Positions 47,071 through 55,663 of a stretch of DNA of 64,000 nucleotides are shown in pieces. How positions within the stretch are numbered: the stretch's first letter is position 1; every line of letters begins with the position of its first letter. The stretch is from contig JADZER010000009.1 in NCBI GenBank assembly GCA_020850415.1, positions 1-64,000 of the forward strand, in the 5' to 3' direction. Origin of the DNA: Phycisphaerales bacterium. Its GTDB lineage: Bacteria; Planctomycetota; Phycisphaerae; Phycisphaerales; UBA1924. The notes below the pieces were generated by a model, which saw only the letters and a program-made list of their open reading frames with translations, made no database searches and was not told the DNA's origin. Made by a program: the position numbers and the translations under genes.

Positions 47071-47967
47071 TCAGGCCGGAAGCGTCAGCAGCCAGTACGC
47101 CGCGGGAAAGACCAGGAGCGGCGAGTCCAGCACATCGATCAGCCCGCCCATCCCCGGCAGCGCGTCGCCGGAGTCCTTCACCCCAGCGTCCCGCTTGAGC
47201 ACGCTGGCCATGAGGTCCCCGGCCTGCCCGACATTGGCGAAGAGAAAGCCCGCGACAGCCCCGAGCACGGGCCCCGGCGCCCGCCCCACGCCGGCGCGGG
47301 TCAAGAGCCATGCCCCGCCCGCCCCCACCAGACTGGCCACCACAATGCCGCCCGCCAGCCCCTCCTTGGTCTTGCCCGGGCTGAGCCAGGGGATGAGCTT
47401 GTGCCTGCCGATCGCCCGGCCGGTGAAGTACGCGCCGATGTCGCACGACTTGGTCACCAGCAGCACCCAGAGCACCGTCCATACCTCGTGGTGCCGGCGG
47501 ATCGCCAACAGGAATCCGAACATGAGCCCGAGGTACACAAACGCCAGCAGTGTCCCCGCCGTCGCGGACATCACCCCTTCCAGCTGCTGGTGCCGGGCGT
47601 AGAAGACCATCGAAAAGAACAACACCCCCGCCGCGGCGGTGGCCACGATCGCGACCGCCTCCACGCCGGGCGTCTGCTCCGGGACGAAGGTCGATACGAC
47701 CAGCCCGATGAACGCCGCCGTGCAGTTGGCCCGCTTCGAGGCGTGGATCCCTTTGCGGGCCAGCATCCCCGTCAGCTCCCGGGCGGCCAGGAAACTGACC
47801 CCCACGACCACCACGAAAATGACCGACCCGGGCGGGAAGGTCTCGCGTTCCAGCGGCCCGGCCAGGAACCCCGGCATCGCCAGCCCGTCCACGACAGCAT
47901 CCAGCCACAGGCCCAGGAAGAGCCCGGCGATGAGCAGGGTGCCGACGATCAGGCGTTTGCCGAGCAC
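47071..47967 (-). CDS. cdsA: Phosphatidate cytidylyltransferase
   Basis: 298 residues, polytopic membrane enzyme making CDP-diacylglycerol for phospholipid synthesis. The family signature appears near the C-terminus: KRDAGVKDSGDALPGMGGL-IDVLDS. About eight hydrophobic segments. It follows uppS by nine bases, the usual arrangement. Confidence 0.94.
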   Translation of the reverse strand: MLGKRLIVGTLLIAGLFLGLWLDAVVDGLAMPGFLAGPLERETFPPGSVIFVVVVGVSFLAARELTGMLARKGIHASKRANCTAAFIGLVVSTFVPEQTPGVEAVAIVATAAAGVLFFSMVFYARHQQLEGVMSATAGTLLAFVYLGLMFGFLLAIRRHHEVWTVLWVLLVTKSCDIGAYFTGRAIGRHKLIPWLSPGKTKEGLAGGIVVASLVGAGGAWLLTRAGVGRAPGPVLGAVAGFLFANVGQAGDLMASVLKRDAGVKDSGDALPGMGGLIDVLDSPLLVFPAAYWLLTLPA

Positions 47968-47976
47968 GGGGCCACT

Positions 47977-48816
47977 TTACCCGGCCGGCGGCGGGTCTGC
48001 CGGGGTGTCGGGCCGGGCCCCGAACCGCCGGACGCGCGAGGCGAACGCCCGGATCGCCCCGTGGAAGTCCGGCGTGCCGAAGTCCGGCCACAGGGTGTCG
48101 GTCACAAACAGCTCGGCGTAGCTGATCTGCCAGAGCAGAAAGTTCGAGACCCGCATCTCCCCGGCGGTGCGGATGAGCAGGTCGGGCTCGGGCAGCCCGG
48201 CGGTGTCGAGCGCGTGGGTGATGGTCTCCTCGGTGATGTCCCCGGGATCGAGCCCGCCCGCACGCACCCGCGAGGCCAGCGCGCGGACCGCGTCGGTGAT
48301 CTCCCGTCGCGAGCCGTAGTTGATCGCGAGGCACAGCGTGGGCCCGACCACCCGGCTCGTCGCCTCGACCAGCTGCCCCAGCGCGTCGCGCACCTGCCCG
48401 GGCAGCTCGTCGGTGCGTCCGATGACCCGCACCCGAACCCCCTCGCGGACCAGCCCTTCGCGCTCGCTGTTGCAGTACGCGACGCACAGCTGCATCAGCG
48501 CGTCGATCTCCTCGCGCGGACGCTTCCAGTTCTCGCTCGAGAACGAGTACAGCGTGATCGCCTCGACCCCCACACGGCCGCACTCCTCGACGATCCGTCG
48601 GACCGTCTCGGCCCCCCGCTTGTGCCCCGCGGCGTGGGGCAGGCCCCGCTGGCGGGCCCACCGGCCGTTGCCGTCCATGATGATCGCGATGTGACGCGGG
48701 ATGCGCGCAGGGGGGACATCGGGCAGGTGCTCGAGCGGGGCCGCCCTGGGCGTGAGCCTGGCCATGCGGGCGAGCGCGTCGCGGTCGGCGTCGGAGAGCG
48801 TGGTCGGTCCGGTCAT
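47977..48816 (-). CDS. uppS: Isoprenyl (undecaprenyl) diphosphate synthase
   Basis: 279 residues, cis-prenyltransferase making the lipid carrier for cell-wall glycans. The catalytic loop is IIMDGNGRWA (46-55) with Asp48; also TLYSFSSENWKRP and the C-terminal region LLIRTAGEMRVSNFLLWQ. A 40-residue N-terminal extension is present. The ATG at 48816 is used; a GTG at 48834 would add six residues. First gene of uppS-cdsA. Confidence 0.94.
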   Translation of the reverse strand: MTGPTTLSDADRDALARMARLTPRAAPLEHLPDVPPARIPRHIAIIMDGNGRWARQRGLPHAAGHKRGAETVRRIVEECGRVGVEAITLYSFSSENWKRPREEIDALMQLCVAYCNSEREGLVREGVRVRVIGRTDELPGQVRDALGQLVEATSRVVGPTLCLAINYGSRREITDAVRALASRVRAGGLDPGDITEETITHALDTAGLPEPDLLIRTAGEMRVSNFLLWQISYAELFVTDTLWPDFGTPDFHGAIRAFASRVRRFGARPDTPADPPPAG

Positions 48817-48913
48817 GCTGGGGCGTACCCTCACAAGGCGTCGGGGACTCTACCCCGCCCGCCCCCGTGTGGTTCGTGGGGATGCCCCCGCGGTTTTGAT
48901 GGCGGCGCCCCGC

Positions 48914-50185
48914 TCACTCCCGGCTGATCGGCAGGAAGTCCTTCTCCCGGCCCTCGGCCCACGCCTTGAACTTGGGCCAGAAGACCTCCTGGATGAGGAT
49001 CTTCAGGCACGCCGCGATCGGGATCGCGATCAGCAGACCGAACACGCCGAACAGCACGCCGCCGGCCAGAGAGGCAAACAGGATCATCGGCGTGGACATG
49101 TCGGTGCTCTTGCCCTGGATCCGCGGCGTCCAGACATAGTCGTCGAGCGCCTGGCCCAGGAAGTAGAACAGCGTCGGCGCGAGGAGGATCCAGTACCACT
49201 CGCCCCGCAGCCCCTCGTACCCCTGCAACGCCAGCAGCGTGATGGAGATCGGCACCCCCACCAACGCCAGGTACGGCACGATCGACAGCAACGCCACCAC
49301 CGGCCCGAGGATGAACGCCGCCGGCACGCCGATGACCAGGTACCCGACCGTGAACACGATCGACTGGATGAACGCGATGGTCAGGCGCCCGCGGATGAAC
49401 GCGCTGATCACGCGGTCGAACTTCCCCGACAGATCGAGCACCAGGTCGCGGTGCTTCGACGGGAGCAGGCTCCGGCCGAAGCCCTTGACCTGCACCCACC
49501 CCGTCGAGATGAAGAAGAAGAAGAACGCCGTGATGAACGCCATGAACAGCACGCCGAACGACTGGGTCACCAGCCGCCCGATCGACTGAATCGCCCCGAA
49601 CCCCACGCCCGCGGCCTTGACGGCCAGCGCCTCGGCGTTGGCGCTGAGCCAGTCCCGCACCGCCACGAACCCCGTGTTCAACGCCGACTGCTCGTCGCGG
49701 GCATCGGCCACCTGGTCACGCACCCAGACCCAGAACCCCTTGCCGTCCGGGTCCACCGCCGCCCGGGCCGCCTCCAGCTCGGAACCCTCCAGCCCAGGCG
49801 TGGAGTTGGTGTCCACCAGCATGATCTTGGTCTGCACCGTGCCGACCAGGTCCACCGCCTGGATCACGCCGACGCTCAGCCCCAACGCCACCGGCAGCAC
49901 CACCAGCGCGATGACCAGCACGATGATCAGCCCCACACTGGTCTGGCGGGTCACCTTGAACCGGCGCATCGACCACACGATCACCGGCTCGAACAGGTAC
50001 GCCAGCAGGATCGCCAGGAGCAGCGGCACCGTGACGATGCTGATCTTCTGCCCCAGCCACAGCAGCCCGAGCACCGCGAACACCACCAGCACATCGCGCA
50101 CCCCCTGGATCTGCCAGAGGTGCAGGCCCAACCAATCGGCCTTGCCGGCCGGCGGGCGAGGATCGTTCTTGGGCTGCTCGGTCAT
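48914..50185 (-). CDS. AI-2E family transporter-type permease
   Basis: 423 residues with seven to eight membrane segments in the PerM/YdiK pattern: paired N-terminal helices (VLVVFAVLGLLWLG; VPLLLAILLAYLFEPVI), a large middle region and GPVVALLSIVPYLALVGVP. The family includes exporters for autoinducer-2 and Na+/H+ antiporters; the substrate cannot be assigned. Confidence 0.88.
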   Translation of the reverse strand: MTEQPKNDPRPPAGKADWLGLHLWQIQGVRDVLVVFAVLGLLWLGQKISIVTVPLLLAILLAYLFEPVIVWSMRRFKVTRQTSVGLIIVLVIALVVLPVALGLSVGVIQAVDLVGTVQTKIMLVDTNSTPGLEGSELEAARAAVDPDGKGFWVWVRDQVADARDEQSALNTGFVAVRDWLSANAEALAVKAAGVGFGAIQSIGRLVTQSFGVLFMAFITAFFFFFISTGWVQVKGFGRSLLPSKHRDLVLDLSGKFDRVISAFIRGRLTIAFIQSIVFTVGYLVIGVPAAFILGPVVALLSIVPYLALVGVPISITLLALQGYEGLRGEWYWILLAPTLFYFLGQALDDYVWTPRIQGKSTDMSTPMILFASLAGGVLFGVFGLLIAIPIAACLKILIQEVFWPKFKAWAEGREKDFLPISRE

Positions 50186-50234
50186 GGCGGGATGGTACAG
50201 GAATCCCCACCCCGGCGCGCTGCCGCACCAGCAC

Positions 50235-50636
50235 TCAGGCCATCTGCGCCGGGTCGAACGCCTCGTCGAAGTCGTAGACCCCGGAGAAGTCCTCCAGCGA
50301 GTCCTCCTCGGTCTTGCGCATCAGCCCGACCTCGACCATCGCGAAGACGATCCGCCCGAAGTCCTCGGTCGCGCGGAGCCCCCAGTGGTCGAGCACCGTG
50401 CGGGCCAGGCGGCCGTACTTCTCGATGGCGTAGTCCCGCAGCCCGATGCAGAGCTGCTGGCCGCTGACATGCTTGGACTCGTCGGTGTCGTCCCCGGCCT
50501 GCCCCTCGCCGTGGGTCAGCTCGACCGCGTGGGCGAGCCCGTCGCGGACGAACTGGAACGCCTCGCGCGGGAACGGCCCGGCGATCCTGCGCATGGTCTG
50601 CCAGTCGATATGGATCTTCTCTGCCACTCCGGCCAC
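50235..50636 (-). CDS. Minf_1886-family protein
   Basis: 133 residues. HVSGQQLCIGLRDYAIEKYG, LDHWGLRATEDFGRIVFAMV and the acidic tail DSLEDFSGVYDFDEAF match a small family largely confined to Planctomycetes and Verrucomicrobia. Function is unknown. It lies between the permease and the 3-methyladenine glycosylase on the same strand. Confidence 0.85.
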   Translation of the reverse strand: MAGVAEKIHIDWQTMRRIAGPFPREAFQFVRDGLAHAVELTHGEGQAGDDTDESKHVSGQQLCIGLRDYAIEKYGRLARTVLDHWGLRATEDFGRIVFAMVEVGLMRKTEEDSLEDFSGVYDFDEAFDPAQMA

Positions 50637-50739
50637 TCCGTCCGTTCGCGCCGGGGAAAGACCCGACGCCTGAAGCCGACCGCTCCGTCGGCCGCGAAAA
50701 TCCTATACCAGACCCGAGACGCCGCCCACCGCCCCTCGG

Positions 50740-51384
50740 TCATATCCGGGGGCGGCTCATCCAAGGAGAGCCCGCGACGGCGAACCGCAGCGGGGCCCGG
50801 GTCCAGTCGCCGTCGCCCCCGAGCCCGACCCGGGGACCGACCGCGATCTGGTTATCGGAGAAAGCGGGCGAGTTCCTTCGCTCGATCTGGAGCGACCCCA
50901 GCCCCGGCAAGCCCTGGCCGGTCAGGTCCAGGCCATCCAGGGCCCTGTCGATGGCCAGGGCCTGGCAGAGCCTCGCCGGGCCGGAGCACAGGTCGGCCGG
51001 GCCGAGCGGGCCCTTGCGCGGTCGACCGCCCACCCTGTGCGCGCGCATGAGGTCGATGCCCTCCAAGGGTTCCAGAGCCCGGATCAAGACCGCCACAGGC
51101 TCCCCCGCCCTCCCCGCGACCACATTCATGCAGTGGTGCATGCCGTAGGTGAAGTAGACATAGGCGGTCCCCCCGACCCGCCACATCGACTCGTTCCGCG
51201 CCGTCCGCCGGGCGCCGAAGGTGTGGCTGCCCCGATCCGCGACGCCCAGGTAGGCCTCGGTCTCGACGATCCGGCCGGCAAGCCGCTCGCCTCCGGGCAG
51301 AGTGCGAACAAGCTCGCAGCCGAGGAGCTTGCGGGCGAGGGTCTCGGCGTCCTGGGTGAAGAACCGGCGAGAGAGCGGCGGCAT
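50740..51384 (-). CDS. 3-methyladenine DNA glycosylase (AAG/MPG type)
   Basis: 214 residues, removes alkylated purines from DNA. Signatures: FFTQDAETLARKLLGCELV, GRIVETEAYLGVADRGSHTF with the catalytic Glu, TARNESMW, AYVYFTYGMHHCMNVV and LCSGPARLCQALAID. Full length for the family. The start ATG gives MPPLSRRFF. Confidence 0.93.
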   Translation of the reverse strand: MPPLSRRFFTQDAETLARKLLGCELVRTLPGGERLAGRIVETEAYLGVADRGSHTFGARRTARNESMWRVGGTAYVYFTYGMHHCMNVVAGRAGEPVAVLIRALEPLEGIDLMRAHRVGGRPRKGPLGPADLCSGPARLCQALAIDRALDGLDLTGQGLPGLGSLQIERRNSPAFSDNQIAVGPRVGLGGDGDWTRAPLRFAVAGSPWMSRPRI

Positions 51385-51615
51385 GCCCGCAAGGCTAGGC
51401 CCGACGGGTGGTGATTCGGGGTCCGGACGGCCCGGCGGGCGCCCGGATGTGCGGGGTCCGGGATCGAATTGGGACTCTCGTGTCCGTTGCAGAATGGGGG
51501 TGATTCTCGGGCTTTCCTGGCCCGGGTCCGATTCTGGGGCACCTTTGAACCGAGAAGTGGGCGGACTCCGCCCCGATGGAGTCAGAGAGCACCCCGGGGG
51601 GTGGGAGAAATCAAT

Positions 51616-52281
51616 ATGTCCAGACAGCGCAGCCTCCTCGTGTTCGCGGTTGCCGGCCTTGGGGCCGGAGCGTCCGCGGATGTCATCACCAGCACCTTCG
51701 ACTCCGACGCCGAGGGCTGGATCGTCGCCGACGGCAACTCGCCGGCGAACGAGTCCGTTACCACGCCGGCGCTCTTCCAGGCGTCCGGCGGCAACGCCGA
51801 TGGGTTCATTACGACCGCCATCGACTGGCCCGGCACGGCGTTCTTCGTTGCGCCGGGTGAGTTCCTCGGAGATCAGTCGGACAAGCTCGGCGGCAGCGTC
51901 ACGATCGATCGGCGGTTCGTCCAGCCCGATTCCGTGGCTGACACCATGCAGGTCGACTACGCCGTGGACCTGACCATGACCGGCCTGGGCGGCGTCGTCA
52001 CCCTGGCGGCGGACCTGCCGATGGTGTCGCTGGACTCCTGGGGCAGCTTCAGCGTGGACCTGAGCTCCGTCGGCGGGTGGTTCCATCTGGACTCGGGAGT
52101 GGCCGCGACCGACGCGGAGATCCTGAGCGTGCTCGGCGATCTGGAGGACCTGCGCCTGCGCGGGAACATCCGCGACAGCTTCGGGCGGATCGGGACCGAC
52201 AACTTCAGCCTCGTGCCGACGCCCGGCGCCGTGGCCCTGCTCGCGATGGCGGGTGTGGGCGCCCTCCGTCGCCGACGCTAG
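51616..52281 (+). CDS. Secreted PEP-CTERM-type protein
   Basis: 221 residues. A signal peptide (to GASAD) is followed by a laminin-B-like beta domain (TSTFDSDAEGWIVADGN) and a C-terminal sorting signal PTPGAVALLAMAGVGALRRRR: Pro-rich motif, hydrophobic helix and Arg cluster, as in PEP-CTERM proteins processed by exosortase. No exosortase gene is in the window. GGGAG lies nine bases before the ATG. Confidence 0.85.
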   Translation: MSRQRSLLVFAVAGLGAGASADVITSTFDSDAEGWIVADGNSPANESVTTPALFQASGGNADGFITTAIDWPGTAFFVAPGEFLGDQSDKLGGSVTIDRRFVQPDSVADTMQVDYAVDLTMTGLGGVVTLAADLPMVSLDSWGSFSVDLSSVGGWFHLDSGVAATDAEILSVLGDLEDLRLRGNIRDSFGRIGTDNFSLVPTPGAVALLAMAGVGALRRRR

Positions 52282-52465
52282 ACAGTATTTCCTCCGCTCC
52301 CTGCCGGGCCGGCGTCCGCCGGCCCCGGGATCAGGCACGAGGGAGACCGGGGCCCCCCGGGAAACCGGGTGCGAGGTCAGCGAGACCCGAGCGACACGGA
52401 CCGATCCGTGTCGTTGCCTCGCGCGCGGACCTCGCCACGACGACCGGCGATCACGCCGAAGCGCC

Positions 52466-52531
52466 CGCGTCTCGCCCGCGTCTCGCCCGCGTCTCGCCCG
52501 CCTCACGCCTGCCTCACGGCTGCCTCACGGC
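52466..52531. repeat. 11-bp tandem array overlapping a stop codon
   Basis: Six units of 11 bp: three CGCGTCTCGCC, one CGCCTCACGCC, two TGCCTCACGGC. Read on the minus strand, the first unit supplies the stop codon of the VOC gene (52525-52527). Confidence 0.9.
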
Positions 52532-52899
52532 TGATAGAGCGCACACACCGCGCCGGCCGGATCGCGGATGACCGCAAACCTCCCGCTCCCCACCGCCCGG
52601 GGCTGCGTCAGCACCACGCCCCCCGCCTCTCCCACGCCCGCGACCGCAGCGTCGAGGTCCTCCACGACGATGTACATCATCCAGACGGCCGGCAGGTCGG
52701 CGTTGCCCCCGCGGGCGTGGCAGACTCCCGCAACGGCCTCACTCCCGGCGCCCCGGGTCATCGCGAAATCGCTGTAGCCCCCCATGGAGACGGGCAGCGA
52801 CTTCCACCCGACAACCCGCTCATAGAAGCCCCGGACCCGATCGGCGTCAGGGACGGTCAGGTCGTGCCAGCCGATGGAACCGGGTTGGGTTGCGCTCAT
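52525..52899 (-). CDS. VOC-superfamily (glyoxalase-like) protein
   Basis: 124 residues, one glyoxalase/bleomycin-resistance-type domain built of two beta-alpha-beta-beta-beta modules (GWHDLTVPDADRVRGFYERVVGW; VAGVGEAGGVVLTQPRAVG; AVIRDPAGAVCALYQP). Metal ligands would be His12, His59-equivalent positions and the C-terminal acidic residue, but the set is not clear. Substrate unknown. Its stop codon lies in an 11-bp tandem array. Confidence 0.82.
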   Translation of the reverse strand: MSATQPGSIGWHDLTVPDADRVRGFYERVVGWKSLPVSMGGYSDFAMTRGAGSEAVAGVCHARGGNADLPAVWMMYIVVEDLDAAVAGVGEAGGVVLTQPRAVGSGRFAVIRDPAGAVCALYQP

Positions 52900-52933
52900 G
52901 CCCGCCAGCCTACCGGCCGGCGCTCGCGCCCGT

Positions 52934-53716
52934 TCAGGCCACGCCGAAAAAACGGGCCGTGTTGGCGTTGATCGCCCCGTGGAACCTCTCCCAGGTCTCC
53001 CCCCGAAGCTCGGCCAGGGCCTCGGCCGTCTGCCGGGCGTAGCCGGGCAGGCAGGGCCGCTTGCCCCGCATCGGCACGGGGCTCAGGAAGGGGGCATCGG
53101 TCTCGACCATGATCCGGTCGAGCGGCACGAGCCTCGCGGCCTCTCGCACCTCGGGCGCGTTGGGGTAGGTCGCCACCCCAGTGAACGAGATCATCGCCCC
53201 GAAGTCCAGGCACCGCCTGGCCTCGGCGGCGTTGCCGGTGAAGCAGTGGAAGACGAACCGCGAGGGCTCGAGCGAGCTGGCGCCCAGGCGCGGGATCAGG
53301 TCGGCGAACGCCTCCCGGCAATGCAGGATCACCGGGAGCGAGCGGCCCCAGCGCCGGTGGGTCTCCTCGATCGCCGCGAGCTGGGCTTCCAGCACGCGGT
53401 CCTGGATCTCCCGCCCGGGCTGGTCGTAGTGGTTGTCGAGCCCCAACTCGCCCCAGGCCACGCACTTGTCCGCTTCGGCGAGGCGCCGGAGCTGGGCCCA
53501 GTCGTGCGGCCCCTTGTCGGCGTAGAGCGGGTGCACGCCGGCGCTGCACCAGACCCGCTCGTGCTGCTCGGCCACCGTGAGGGCGGCGAGCGCGTCGGGG
53601 ACCGTCGTCGAGATCGTGATGCACCCGTCCACACCCATCGAGGCCGCGTGCGCCAGCGTCTCGTGCACGCGTCCGGCGAAGTCGGGGAAGGTCAGGTGGC
53701 AGTGGGTGTCGATCAC
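52934..53716 (-). CDS. tatD: TatD-family metal-dependent hydrolase
   Basis: 260 residues from a GTG that gives VIDTHCHL, the normal TatD start. Metal ligands: His5 and His7 in THCHL, Glu in WGELGLDNHY, His in ILHCREAF, His in FHCFTG, Asp in VETDAPFL. TatD proteins are 3'-5' exonucleases acting on DNA or RNA ends. The upstream frame reads through low-complexity Pro/Arg sequence and was not used. Confidence 0.92.
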   Translation of the reverse strand: MIDTHCHLTFPDFAGRVHETLAHAASMGVDGCITISTTVPDALAALTVAEQHERVWCSAGVHPLYADKGPHDWAQLRRLAEADKCVAWGELGLDNHYDQPGREIQDRVLEAQLAAIEETHRRWGRSLPVILHCREAFADLIPRLGASSLEPSRFVFHCFTGNAAEARRCLDFGAMISFTGVATYPNAPEVREAARLVPLDRIMVETDAPFLSPVPMRGKRPCLPGYARQTAEALAELRGETWERFHGAINANTARFFGVA

Positions 53717-53850
53717 GGGAGAGGGTATGCGCCGGGGCGGGCGGCACGGCCGAGCGGGCCCGCCGCATACCGGGCCGGCCATCGCCATCCGAGGCCCGGG
53801 GGAGCGACCGTCCTGGTCGTGCGCTTTCGATCCGAGATCTGAGATTCCAA

Positions 53851-53871
53851 ATTTCAGATTTCAGATTTCAG
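53851..53871. repeat. Heptamer array ATTTCAG x3
   Basis: Three exact copies of ATTTCAG, AT-rich and conspicuous in this GC-rich DNA, about 20 bases upstream of the aminotransferase start. May include promoter elements of that gene. Confidence 0.8.
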
Positions 53872-53890
53872 CCCGGGCTATCCTCCGCCC

Positions 53891-55114
53891 ATGCCCAGCA
53901 CCCCCACCGTCGCCCTCCCCAAGCCCTCGGCACACGCCCGGCACTGGCCGCTCGACCCCGGGACCGTGTTCCTCAACCACGGGTCGTACGGCGCCTGCCC
54001 GCGCCCGGTGCTGGAGGCCCAGCAGCGGTACCGCGATCTGATGGAGCGTGAGCTGGTGCGGTTCTTCCTGATCGAGGTCGAGCCGCTGCTGGACCGCGCC
54101 CGCGAGGCCGTCGCGCGGTTCATCGGCTGCGACATGCAGGGGCTGGCCTTCCTGCCGAATGTGACCCAGGCGGTCGCGACCGTGATCGACAACATGACCC
54201 TCCGCCCGGGCGACGAGATCCTGGTCAACGACCACGAGTACTCGGCCTGCATCAGCACCTTCACCAAGGCCGCGACGCGCACGGGGGCCAAGGTCGTCAA
54301 GGCGAGCCTGCCCTTCCCGACCCCCTCGGCCGACGCGATCCACGACGCGATCATGGCGGCCGTCACCCCCCGCACGCGGATCGCCCTGCTCAGCCACATC
54401 ACCAGCCCCACCGCCCTGGTCTTCCCCGCCGCCCGCCTGACCGCCTCGCTCCGCGCCCGCGGCATCGAGGTGCTCCTCGACGGCGCCCACGCCCCCGGGC
54501 AGATCCCCCTCGATGTGCGCGCGATCAACGCCCACTACTACACCGCCAACCTGCACAAGTGGCCGAGCTGCCCGAAGGGCACGGCGTTCCTGTGGGTGCA
54601 CCCCGAGCGGCGCGAGGGGTTCGAGCCGCTGGCCCTCTCGGCCCGGGCCCACCTGCAACGCACCGACCGCGACCGGTTCCGCGCCCTGTTCGACTACATC
54701 GGCACCGACGACTACACGGGCTTCCTCGCGATCCCCGAGGCGCTCGAGTTCATGGGCGGGCTCGAGGGCTCGTGGGACGCCCTGCTGCAGCGCAACCGCA
54801 CGCTCGCGCTCGAGGGTCGACGCCTGCTCTGCGACACCCTCGGCTGCGAGCCCGCCACACCAGACGACCTCGTCGGGACTATGGCCACCGTCATCGTCCC
54901 CGGCGTCGGCCTCCCCTCCGGCGGCACGGCCCCGGGCCGCTACGAGGACCCGCTGCAAGAACGGCTCGTCGCGAACCACCGCATCCAGGTGCCGGTCTGG
55001 AGCCTGCCGAGCCAGGGGCGGCGGCTGCTGCGGATCAGCTGCCAGGCGTACAACTCGATGGAGCAGTACGAGTACCTGGCGCGAGCGCTGCGGGAGGAGT
55101 TGGGGCGGGAGTGA
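53891..55114 (+). CDS. Class V aminotransferase, isopenicillin-N-epimerase-like
   Basis: 407 residues, PLP enzyme. N-terminus FLNHGSYGACPRPVL, cofactor Asp in VLLDGAHAPGQIPLDV and Schiff-base Lys223 in TANLHKWPSCPKG. This is the CefD/epimerase-like branch of class V enzymes, which includes epimerases, lyases and desulfurases; the real substrate is unknown. The octamer inverted repeat of the following cassette starts nine bases after its stop. Confidence 0.88.
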   Translation: MPSTPTVALPKPSAHARHWPLDPGTVFLNHGSYGACPRPVLEAQQRYRDLMERELVRFFLIEVEPLLDRAREAVARFIGCDMQGLAFLPNVTQAVATVIDNMTLRPGDEILVNDHEYSACISTFTKAATRTGAKVVKASLPFPTPSADAIHDAIMAAVTPRTRIALLSHITSPTALVFPAARLTASLRARGIEVLLDGAHAPGQIPLDVRAINAHYYTANLHKWPSCPKGTAFLWVHPERREGFEPLALSARAHLQRTDRDRFRALFDYIGTDDYTGFLAIPEALEFMGGLEGSWDALLQRNRTLALEGRRLLCDTLGCEPATPDDLVGTMATVIVPGVGLPSGGTAPGRYEDPLQERLVANHRIQVPVWSLPSQGRRLLRISCQAYNSMEQYEYLARALREELGRE

Positions 55115-55123
55115 GGGAGGTGG

Positions 55124-55661
55124 GGGTGAGTGGGTGAGTGGGTGAGGGGGTGAATGGGTGTGGAGGGACGCGGGATGGGCTCCGAGGGCGACGCGGGAAG
55201 GCGGGTGACATCGCATGCGGAGTTGGAGGTATGGAAGCGATCGTTCTCGCTATCGATGCGGATCTTCGAACTCTCGCGGTCATTTCCAAGGGAAGAGACC
55301 TACTCGCTCACCGATCAGATCAGGCGGTCGTCACGGTCTGTGACCGTGAACATCGCGGAGGCGTGGCGCAAGCGGCGGTATGAGGCCGCATTTGTTTCCA
55401 AGCTGAGCGATGCGGAAGCCGAAGCCGCCGAGACACAAGACTGGCTGCGCTTTTCCGTCGCATGCAAGTACCTTGACAGCGACATCGGCAAGGACTTACA
55501 CGAGGGCTACGAGGCTGTACTGCGGACGATCGTAGGCATGATCAACCACGCTTCGACCTGGACCATCCCATCCGGCCGCAGGGCCCGATGACGGCGGCCG
55601 CCAAATCGCACCGCGTCACCCACTCACCCATTCACCCCCTCACCCACTCACCCACTCACCC
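55124..55661 (+). mobile_element. S23/four-helix-bundle cassette with 37-bp terminal inverted repeats
   Basis: A 538-bp unit bounded by perfect 37-bp inverted repeats, 55124-55160 and 55625-55661. Each arm is a run of 8-bp units GGGTGAGT, GGGTGAGT, GGGTGAGG, GGGTGAAT, GGGTG, with the same variant order on both arms. One gene lies inside. The left arm begins nine bases after the aminotransferase stop; the right arm's outward continuation contains the stop codon of the convergent protease gene (55664-55666). No transposase is present. Confidence 0.7.
55205..55591 (+). CDS. Four-helix-bundle (23S rRNA intervening-sequence type) protein
   Basis: 128 residues from a GTG with GGAAGG upstream, starting like the family (SHAELEVWKRSFSLSMRIF). 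Core signatures are SLTDQIRRSSRSVTVNIAEAW and FVSKLSDAEAEAAETQDWL. These small bundles were first described from 23S rRNA insertions and are related to Avd of diversity-generating retroelements; function is unknown. No reverse transcriptase or rRNA is nearby. Third-position use is less GC-rich than in neighbours. In-frame ATGs at 55154 and 55175 would add Gly/Arg-rich sequence. Confidence 0.82.
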   Translation: MTSHAELEVWKRSFSLSMRIFELSRSFPREETYSLTDQIRRSSRSVTVNIAEAWRKRRYEAAFVSKLSDAEAEAAETQDWLRFSVACKYLDSDIGKDLHEGYEAVLRTIVGMINHASTWTIPSGRRAR

Positions 55662-55663
55662 AC

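Noticed and set aside
55124-55661. Part of a diversity-generating retroelement because of the Avd-like four-helix bundle
   Set aside because: No reverse transcriptase, template/variable repeat pair or C-type lectin target gene was seen.
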